From positions 5,345 to 17,192 of the forward strand of contig JAMDCG010000061.1 in NCBI GenBank assembly GCA_023489425.1: a DNA stretch of 11,848 nt, read 5' to 3'. Below, piece by piece: positions 6,938-11,848 of the stretch. The position numbers and the translations under genes were made by a program. Each line of letters starts with the position of its first letter. The first letter of the stretch is position 1. The notes below the pieces were generated by a model, which saw only the letters and a program-made list of their open reading frames with translations, made no database searches and was not told the DNA's origin. The stretch comes from Thermoplasmatota archaeon (lineage in GTDB: Archaea; Thermoplasmatota; Thermoplasmata; Thermoplasmatales; Thermoplasmataceae).

Positions 6938-8041
6938 ATGGATATAAATAAAGTCTTTACCATGGGGGAGAGCATTAAGTCTGATCTTGAAAGTGAAGGT
7001 CTGTACCAGCAGATCGATTATCCTGAGCCGTCCATGGAGGATGGAAAGATATCCTATGGAATAAGCTATCCAATAAAGGCATTTGAGAAATTTCTTGGAT
7101 ATTATGACTCTGATGAAAAAATAGCTTTCAATCCATCCATATCATTCAACACTGATTTTTCTTACTGTCTTTCTTCATGCAGATACGAGAAATCAGGAAA
7201 GTCTGACTCAGTTATTCTAGACGGAATCACAAATGATAACTATAGTAATAAAGCAAGATCAGCCCTTCAGAAATTTAAGAAAAGATTTGGAATAGATGGT
7301 AGTTTTCAATTCTATATGAATAGACACCGGAAATACTCAGAAGCTAAGGGCATGAGTGAATCATCTGCTGTTGCTTCAGCGGCATCAAGATCATTGATCA
7401 ACAACATCTTTAATGAGAAAAAGGAAACAATGGATCATCTTACTTCACGGTTTGCAAGGCTTGTTTCCGGATCTGGTACAAGGGCCAGTATAGAAGGGTT
7501 ATCGATCTGGCTATCATATCCAAAAATTAACGCTGAGCAATCTTTTGCAGTAAGGATAAGAGATAATCCAAAGGATATTTATTATGGGATCTTTCCCAAA
7601 AAGAATGCCATTAAAACGGACCAGGCACATAACAACGTCAAGAGCTCAATTTTCTATGACTCGTGGATATATGATAAGATGAGTGCAGTTAAGCAGGCAA
7701 TGGATGATGATTTCAGTTCATCATTCCTTATAAACAGGGGCCAGAAGGATTCTTTAAACCTTCATTCAGTTCTCCTCTCATCAGGTATGCTAGCACAGAC
7801 TGGAGAAAGCATGGAATTACTATCTAAGATAATGGCATTTCAGTCAAAGAATGAAGGTATATTTTTCAACGCAGATACAGGACCATCAATAATGATTTCA
7901 TCACTGGACAGGAAATTGATTGATGAATGCAAGAATCAGGTCAATGAAGATTTCCTTATGGGAGGGATGAAATATGAAGATCACATGGAAAAAATGAATG
8001 AATTCAGGAAAGAAAGCACAGAGTATTTTGCTTTACATTAA
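6938..8041 (+). CDS. GHMP-family decarboxylase, probable mevalonate-3,5-bisphosphate decarboxylase
   Basis: This protein aligns by motifs with the mevalonate diphosphate decarboxylase family. Y-P-I-K47-A-F-E-K-F-L-G-Y (44-55) stands where the classical enzyme has I-K-Y-W-G-K. K-G-M-S-E-S-S-A-V-A-S-A-A-S (137-150) replaces the G-L-A-S-S-A-S-G loop. S-G-S-G-T-R182 matches S-G-S-A-C-R, and N-A-D313-T-G-P-S matches D-A-G-P-N with its catalytic Asp. The core catalytic residues are kept, but the phosphate loop has several altered residues. In Thermoplasma the established route is mevalonate 3-kinase, 3-phosphate 5-kinase, then an ATP-independent 3,5-bisphosphate decarboxylase making isopentenyl phosphate; the length of 367 residues and the roughly 40-residue N-terminal extension fit that last enzyme better than the shorter mevalonate 3-kinase. 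Classical diphosphomevalonate decarboxylase is the alternative. It stands alone on its strand, with a probable leaderless start. Confidence 0.75.
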   Translation: MDINKVFTMGESIKSDLESEGLYQQIDYPEPSMEDGKISYGISYPIKAFEKFLGYYDSDEKIAFNPSISFNTDFSYCLSSCRYEKSGKSDSVILDGITNDNYSNKARSALQKFKKRFGIDGSFQFYMNRHRKYSEAKGMSESSAVASAASRSLINNIFNEKKETMDHLTSRFARLVSGSGTRASIEGLSIWLSYPKINAEQSFAVRIRDNPKDIYYGIFPKKNAIKTDQAHNNVKSSIFYDSWIYDKMSAVKQAMDDDFSSSFLINRGQKDSLNLHSVLLSSGMLAQTGESMELLSKIMAFQSKNEGIFFNADTGPSIMISSLDRKLIDECKNQVNEDFLMGGMKYEDHMEKMNEFRKESTEYFALH

Positions 8042-8093
8042 GAAAGTGCGATTCTATCATGTTTTGCAGTCTTATTTGTTCATTGTTCAAAAA

Positions 8094-8119
8094 TACCAGG
8101 AAAAACCTGGTAAGGTTTT
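8094..8119 (+). terminator. Overlapping hairpins downstream of the mevalonate gene
   Basis: TACCAGG-AAAAA-CCTGGTA (8094-8112) forms a 7-bp stem. AAAACCT-GGTA-AGGTTTT (8102-8119) forms another 7-bp stem that shares bases with the first, so only one can form at a time. A T-rich TTTTATTT run ends the structure. It lies about 55 bases past the stop codon, suiting a terminator or a 3' end structure. Confidence 0.4.
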
Positions 8120-8239
8120 ATTTGATAATACAGTTGATAAAAATGCAGTCATCGTATTGATAAATAGAACTGGATGAAGGAATTCTGGGGTTATGCTTAA
8201 AATAATTGAATCAAGTAGAAAGTACTGTTGATTAGGATA

Positions 8240-8989
8240 TCAATATTCTGTTGAATCTGTACCAGCAATTTGATCATCACCGAGGGAAAACATATAATTT
8301 TTTGGATTTGTCACCATCTCATGTCCGCTATAAAAGTATATAGCCATCAGGATGGCTGACCCAATGACCGACAGGACCGTGTAGACATTGAAAGGATGGG
8401 TCTTGATAATATTCAGTGTTATTACTGCATTGTCTAGACTTGTAGTAGTGTAAATGCCTGAGTAAATAATTGATATTTCTCCAAGGGCACTTACCAGGAT
8501 AAAAATAAAAGATAAAAGGATCATTAGAATAAGAAATGCTGATCTGCCATTCCTGAACATAAATTTATTCATTAAATAATATGAAATGAAATATAGAAAA
8601 GACGGAACAATTGCTATGATAATACCACCTATGATGAATGATGATAAGGTGCCATCAGGATAAACACCGCTAGGGTAGACTGAAATCAATGAAACGGTTT
8701 GGGAAACAACGTATATTGTTATTCCAAAGATTACAATCAATGCAAATATTATATAAATTGCCACACCATACATCATGTTCCTTCTCAGGTCATGTTGAAG
8801 TGATTTTCTTGAAACATATAATATTACGAATCCGATGATACCTATTAGCAGGCTCAAGTCAGACAGCAGCGATATATATGTAAGTGCAGAAAGAATAGTA
8901 ATCAGGAAAGTCACTCCGAACAAATAATAGGCATATCCAGTGTTTCTTGTTCCTTCTTCATACTTGCTGATTCCTTCGTGGTATTGCAT
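8240..8989 (-). CDS. Unrecognised polytopic membrane protein (possibly DUF973-like)
   Basis: This 249-residue protein has about six transmembrane segments, near residues 20-43, 45-60, 73-97, 116-140, 146-170 and 200-222. A short charged stretch R-K-S-L-Q-H-D-L-R-R-N (61-71) lies between the second and third, consistent with a cytoplasmic loop. The soluble ends are an N-terminal polar segment of about 17 residues and an acidic C-terminus ending in E-Y. I recognise no catalytic motif. The overall pattern recalls small archaeal membrane families such as DUF973, which are common in Thermoplasmata and Sulfolobales, but that is a guess. The ATG at 8989 is supported by a TATA box 26 bases upstream. 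It is divergent from another membrane-protein gene across 189 bases. I cannot assign a function. Confidence 0.75.
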   Translation of the reverse strand: MQYHEGISKYEEGTRNTGYAYYLFGVTFLITILSALTYISLLSDLSLLIGIIGFVILYVSRKSLQHDLRRNMMYGVAIYIIFALIVIFGITIYVVSQTVSLISVYPSGVYPDGTLSSFIIGGIIIAIVPSFLYFISYYLMNKFMFRNGRSAFLILMILLSFIFILVSALGEISIIYSGIYTTTSLDNAVITLNIIKTHPFNVYTVLSVIGSAILMAIYFYSGHEMVTNPKNYMFSLGDDQIAGTDSTEY

Positions 8990-9010
8990 TAGATAAACAG
9001 GGTTTCATTT

Positions 9011-9019
9011 GATATAATT
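9011..9019 (-). promoter_or_regulatory. TATA box for the 8240-8989 membrane-protein gene
   Basis: AATTATATC on the minus strand is centred 26 bases before the ATG at 8989 and predicts a leaderless mRNA. Confidence 0.55.
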
Positions 9020-9142
9020 ATTTCTGTTTTATAAATAATTAAATAATATATATCTGCAAAATCATAAGATCATAAGGGTTCCTGATTCAATATTATATAA
9101 TCAAGCAGAATATAAAATTTTAAAAATGTTTATTTTCTACGG

Positions 9143-9152
9143 TTTATATTTT
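9143..9152 (+). promoter_or_regulatory. TATA box for the 9179-9823 gene
   Basis: TTTATATTTT is centred near 9147, which predicts a transcript starting around 9173. That lies just before the GTG at 9179 and downstream of an out-of-frame ATG at 9163. Confidence 0.5.
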
Positions 9153-9178
9153 GAATAGAATTATGGAGATGTTAAGAA

Positions 9179-9823
9179 GTGAACTATCAGGCATCTGAGG
9201 ACCGGCTGATTGATATCAACAGTCTCACAGCGGATGGAATGGAATTCAGTCCATCTCAGAAACTTTTAGCTGGAATAAGAAGAAATAAGATTGAAGGTTT
9301 TCTTTTTGGGCTGTTCTTCACCTTTCTGAGCATATTAGTATCCATATTCACATCGAACATCTTTTATCTCATCCTGGCAATCATACTGTTCCTGTTGAGC
9401 TTTAGTTCTGTTGGCATAGTGTATATTCATTCCGAATTAAAATTCAGCCAACGGTATATCATTAACAGGGAAGGAATAGCCATAATAAGAAATAAAGAGG
9501 TTTACTTTTATCATCCATATGATGCACTTGAATCTTCTATTATTGTGCACACTGTAAAGGGTAATATGGATTATTATTCCATTTTTTTTCTTCCCGTTGG
9601 ACTTTCAATAAAGTTGCCAAAAAATACTGACAAGATTAGTATCGAAAGATTAAGTAAGCTTTTAAAGAAGAATCGTAAAAATGGAATTAATATGGTTAAA
9701 TTGAAAGTTTTGAAGCGTTACTATTTTTTCCCCTACCTGGACCTGGATCTCGCCATTAAAATAAGAAATGTTTACATTCAGATGTACGAAAGATGGCTGG
9801 ATCCATTCAAACATATTGTTTGA
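9179..9823 (+). CDS. Membrane-anchored protein of unknown function, possible PH-like C-terminal domain
   Basis: This 214-residue protein has a polar N-terminus of about 37 residues, two adjacent hydrophobic segments at about 38-60 and 62-84 forming a hairpin, then a basic soluble domain. The stretch Y-I-I-N-R-E-G-I-A-I-I-R-N-K-E-V-Y-F (93-110) has the strand-turn-strand look of prokaryotic membrane-linked PH-like (bPH/DUF304-type) domains, but I cannot confirm this. The region at 150-180 is rich in lysine and arginine. The start is GTG: TAA lies two codons upstream, the TATA box predicts a start about 6 bases before it, and GGAG lies ten bases upstream. ATG at residue 21 is an alternative. 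The gene ends 13 bases from the end of the convergent vapC-like gene. I do not recognise the family. Confidence 0.7.
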   Translation: MNYQASEDRLIDINSLTADGMEFSPSQKLLAGIRRNKIEGFLFGLFFTFLSILVSIFTSNIFYLILAIILFLLSFSSVGIVYIHSELKFSQRYIINREGIAIIRNKEVYFYHPYDALESSIIVHTVKGNMDYYSIFFLPVGLSIKLPKNTDKISIERLSKLLKKNRKNGINMVKLKVLKRYYFFPYLDLDLAIKIRNVYIQMYERWLDPFKHIV

Positions 9824-9836
9824 CGTTACATCATTA

Positions 9837-10253
9837 TCAAATATCCTCAACACTCCTGGAAACTATATCAAGCTCACCTGCTGTTCTGCTGAGATTTTCG
9901 CTGTCTGTAAGGAGGATAAGTTTATTTTCCTTTGCAGCCCAGAGATAGCTTACTTCCCTGAAGTTGAGTTTTTTATAAATTGCAATATTAAGCATGGTCT
10001 TGAAATCACTCCAGGGTACCTGGATCGATTCCACACTTCTCAATATGTCTATCAGGTCTTCTCCAAGAGCTGTGATTCTGGCCTTTTCCACCTCTGTTTC
10101 TTCCATTGAACATCTATTGGATATGAGATCACCAACCTCACTGTAGCATGGTTCTATTATACAGGAATTTTCTATGAAATCAAGGGCGCTATCTGGTTTT
10201 ATCATGAAAATCTTGATGAAGGAGGGTCCATCAATGAGATACTTCTTTTCCAT
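9837..10253 (-). CDS. VapC-type PIN-domain toxin (divergent)
   Basis: This is a probable ribonuclease toxin of a type II toxin-antitoxin pair. The N-terminus Y-L-I-D8-G-P-S-F-I matches the first strand and catalytic Asp of PIN domains. E39 in Y-S-E-V-G-D-L fits the second acidic position. E100-V-S-Y-L-W-A-A-K-E-N-K-L-I-L-L-T-D117 matches the usual D-A-x-Y-x-A-x-A ... L-x-T-x-D ending, with Glu in place of the common Asp at the third acidic site. Its length of 138 residues is typical. It starts two bases after the stop of the ribbon-helix-helix gene, and an AAAGGAG ribosome binding site lies in the end of that gene, so the two are co-translated. Expected activity is Mg2+-dependent RNA cleavage blocked by the partner. 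The sequence is divergent, so the family call rests on both motif and context. Confidence 0.75.
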   Translation of the reverse strand: MEKKYLIDGPSFIKIFMIKPDSALDFIENSCIIEPCYSEVGDLISNRCSMEETEVEKARITALGEDLIDILRSVESIQVPWSDFKTMLNIAIYKKLNFREVSYLWAAKENKLILLTDSENLSRTAGELDIVSRSVEDI

Positions 10254-10255
10254 TT

Positions 10256-10480
10256 CTATCTCTCCTTTCTCCTGTTTTTATCAACCATTAAGAAGTTGCC
10301 CAGCGATTCGTCCTTTAATCTTTCAGAAAGGCTTTTAATCTTTTTAACGAGAAGTTCCCTCTCTATATTTGATACCTCCATTTCAAGTGATTTTCTTACA
10401 ACCTCAGAAAGGTTGATGTTGTGTTTTTTTAATTGTTCATACAGGCTATCATCGATTCTTACACTTATGATCTGGGTCAT
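10256..10480 (-). CDS. VapB-type ribbon-helix-helix antitoxin
   Basis: This small protein of 74 residues begins M-T-Q-I-I-S-V-R-I-D-D-S-L-Y-E-Q-L, the beta strand and first helix of a ribbon-helix-helix DNA-binding domain, with N-L-S-E-V-V-R-K starting helix 2. The remaining helical, highly charged C-terminal part (about 35-74) would wrap around and inhibit the toxin. The start at 10480 is preferred over the ATG at 10513, which would add eleven residues. The domain begins right after 10480, a TATA box lies 25 bases upstream, and the longer start would put that TATA box inside the coding region. It is the first gene of a two-gene operon with the PIN-domain gene. Autorepression through the palindrome over the promoter is likely from what is known of such systems. 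Confidence 0.83.
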   Translation of the reverse strand: MTQIISVRIDDSLYEQLKKHNINLSEVVRKSLEMEVSNIERELLVKKIKSLSERLKDESLGNFLMVDKNRRKER

Positions 10481-10488
10481 CAATATTT

Positions 10489-10505
10489 GTATACGCAATA
10501 CGTAT
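10489..10505. promoter_or_regulatory. Probable antitoxin operator over the vapBC promoter
   Basis: Two small palindromes, GTATAC (10489-10494) and ATACGTAT (10498-10505), share the half-site ATACG in direct repeat seven bases apart. They lie between the TATA box and the start codon and partly over the TATA box, where a ribbon-helix-helix repressor would block transcription. Confidence 0.45.
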
Positions 10506-10510
10506 TTTAA
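10501..10510 (-). promoter_or_regulatory. TATA box for vapBC
   Basis: TTAAAATACG on the minus strand is centred 25 bases before the ATG at 10480. A second TATA-like run, GGATATAAAG on the minus strand near 10573-10582, could be an additional upstream promoter. Confidence 0.5.
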
Positions 10511-10630
10511 CATTGTTTAACGTAGTTCTCAAAGGGTCAATATACTGATTACAAACGTGTCTCTGATGTATCTTTATATCCTTGAAAAATTAATTTTATT
10601 GACACGTCCAACCAGGTTATATTCACAAAT

Positions 10631-11848
10631 CTATAGAATTGCTATAATCCCGAATATCAGAACGAAAATAAGGCTTGACCAGTAGCCTATTTCTCCGATG
10701 CCTGTGGAATGATAACCGCGCATTATATTCCTGTTTCTGGCTATCAAACCCATCAAAATACCTGGGCCTATTAGAACGAATACAAATACTACCAGAAGAT
10801 ACAGGACGCTACTTACCAGGTATGTTTCTGGAACAATTAGAGCTATAATAACAGCAGGAAGACTTTCCATGACGTATATCACAGATGATTTTTCTCTCCC
10901 TATCCCTAAAGCTTCCATAAAGCCCCAGGCACTTCCCATGGATATTACAACGAGTGCAAGAAATGCTGCACCTATGAGGCCGATTCCAAATAGATATGGA
11001 GAATAAATGCCTGCTATGGCGGATAGGCCTCCAGCGAGCTGGGAAATTGATGCAAAGTTCGTGCTTGGATCTACACCACTCATCACCATTTCAACAACTA
11101 CCATTAGCATCTCTGAAACCATTGCCCCAATCAGGGTTTCGATCCTCATCGATCTCATTGCCGACTTCGTAAATCTGGTTTTTTCATTCTCAGCGTTTAG
11201 AGCTGTTAAATTACTATCCAGGTCTTTCTTCCTTGTGTGTATTACCTTTTCAGCAGTTGCTGAAGCCTGGAAAAATAGCATGAAAGGCATTATCACCGCA
11301 CCAACGTTTACAGCAAGCATAAAAAGGAAAGTTGGAGAAGGGACAAAATACAGGGGACTGTAAGACTTTATTCCACGAACAGCCAGTGTTGCGATAAAAG
11401 CAGTAATCAGTATAGCTGATATGATGATTAGAATTGATTCTGTCAATCCATATTTACGGTGTATCACAACCGCAATATGAATTACATAAAAGACGGGGAG
11501 TGAAAAAATAATTGGTATTTCAAAAAGTGATAGACCTATAGCAATTCCAAGATATTCAATAATATACGTAACCACATCAGTTAAGACCATTGGAACTGTT
11601 GCTATCAGGGCAACCGTATGGGAATAGTTCTTCCTTATAACTTCTCCCAGCCCCATTTCAGTTGTGACACCTATTCTGCCTGATGTTTCCTGTACAAGAT
11701 AGAGTGGTATAATAAGCAATATCATGAACCATATTAGTCCATATTTGAATAACGCCCCAGTTTCAGCTGCTCCAATGGTACTGCTTGCATCCATGTCAGC
11801 TATCATCACCAGCCAGGCTGGTCCAAAGAATTTCAAAACATTCCGCAT
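10631..11848 (-). CDS. Nramp-family divalent metal transporter, variant metal site; 5' end at window edge
   Basis: This 405-residue protein has about 11 hydrophobic helices with Nramp landmarks. Helix 1 reads F-G-P-A-W-L-V-M-I-A-D-M-D20-A-S-S23; the classical motif is D-P-G-N, so Asp is kept and Asn is replaced by Ser. Helix 6 reads V-G-A184-V-I-M187-P-F189-M-L-F-F-Q; the classical motif is M-P-H, so Met is kept and His becomes Phe. The F-F-Q-x-S-A continuation resembles the Nramp-related branch rather than classical MntH. It should move a divalent cation (Mn, Fe or perhaps Mg) into the cell; selectivity cannot be settled by eye. The ATG at 11846-11848 is the last codon visible, so the true start may lie further upstream. 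A minus-strand T-run at 10585-10589, about 40 bases after the stop, is a possible terminator. It is co-directional with vapBC but separated from vapB by 150 bases. Confidence 0.85.
   Translation of the reverse strand: MRNVLKFFGPAWLVMIADMDASSTIGAAETGALFKYGLIWFMILLIIPLYLVQETSGRIGVTTEMGLGEVIRKNYSHTVALIATVPMVLTDVVTYIIEYLGIAIGLSLFEIPIIFSLPVFYVIHIAVVIHRKYGLTESILIIISAILITAFIATLAVRGIKSYSPLYFVPSPTFLFMLAVNVGAVIMPFMLFFQASATAEKVIHTRKKDLDSNLTALNAENEKTRFTKSAMRSMRIETLIGAMVSEMLMVVVEMVMSGVDPSTNFASISQLAGGLSAIAGIYSPYLFGIGLIGAAFLALVVISMGSAWGFMEALGIGREKSSVIYVMESLPAVIIALIVPETYLVSSVLYLLVVFVFVLIGPGILMGLIARNRNIMRGYHSTGIGEIGYWSSLIFVLIFGIIAIL

Larger units (their letters stand above)
8990..9178. other. Divergent promoter region of two membrane-protein genes
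   Basis: This 189-base, very AT-rich region holds the two outward promoters. It also holds a tandem 8-base direct repeat, ATCATAAG twice at 9061-9076, which could be a binding site. I see no other structure. Confidence 0.5.

Noticed and set aside
9163..9198. An 11-codon ATG-led ORF overlapping the GTG start at 9179, a possible regulatory upstream ORF.
   Set aside because: The TATA box at 9143-9152 predicts transcription starting near 9173, downstream of this ATG, so it is probably not in the mRNA.
10481..10513. An eleven-residue N-terminal extension of the antitoxin, starting at ATG 10513.
   Set aside because: It would place the best TATA box and the operator-like palindromes inside the coding region, and the ribbon-helix-helix domain starts right after the 10480 start.
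6833..10583. The 12-mer CTTTATATCCTT occurs at 6833-6844 and 10572-10583.
   Set aside because: It is an AT-rich TATA-like sequence likely to recur by chance or as a generic promoter element; two copies do not show a repeat family.

Overview
The window looks like the chromosome of an acidophilic, Thermoplasmata-type archaeon (Thermoplasma, Ferroplasma or Cuniculiplasma relatives). The reasons are AT-rich DNA, heavy use of AGA/AGG and ATA codons, TATA boxes centred about 25-26 bases before start codons (leaderless transcripts), and a GHMP-family decarboxylase of the type used in the modified Thermoplasma mevalonate pathway. I see no insertion sequence, CRISPR array, rRNA or tRNA. Family assignments rest on motif reading only.

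Layout. At 1-1868 (+) lies the 3' part of a 14-helix drug-type MFS transporter, overlapping by one base an RNA 2',3'-cyclic phosphodiesterase (ThpR/LigT) gene. At 2058-2384 (-) is a one-domain O6-alkylguanine-DNA alkyltransferase, divergent from a CruF/DUF422-type carotenoid membrane protein at 2501-3229 (+) that starts with TTG. At 3311-6591 (-) is a three-gene cluster in the order DUF1015 protein, 3-phosphoglycerate dehydrogenase-like SerA, class V aminotransferase. This fits serine synthesis through phosphoserine. The DUF1015 protein carries a D-G-H-H-R motif like that of the ParB/serine-kinase fold and is the most interesting unknown here. A 346-base divergent region separates it from a mevalonate-3,5-bisphosphate decarboxylase-like gene at 6938-8041 (+), which belongs to archaeal lipid synthesis.

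From 8240 to 9823 two unrecognised membrane proteins diverge from one promoter region. From 9837 to 10480 (-) lies a VapBC-type toxin-antitoxin pair with a palindrome over its promoter. From 10631 to the window end (-) is an Nramp-family metal transporter with altered metal-site motifs; its true start may lie outside the window.

A recurring pattern is that the first gene of most transcription units has a TATA box about 25-26 bases before its start codon and little or no leader, while genes inside operons (aminotransferase, vapC, thpR) have a Shine-Dalgarno-like sequence. serA has both, at two alternative in-frame starts.
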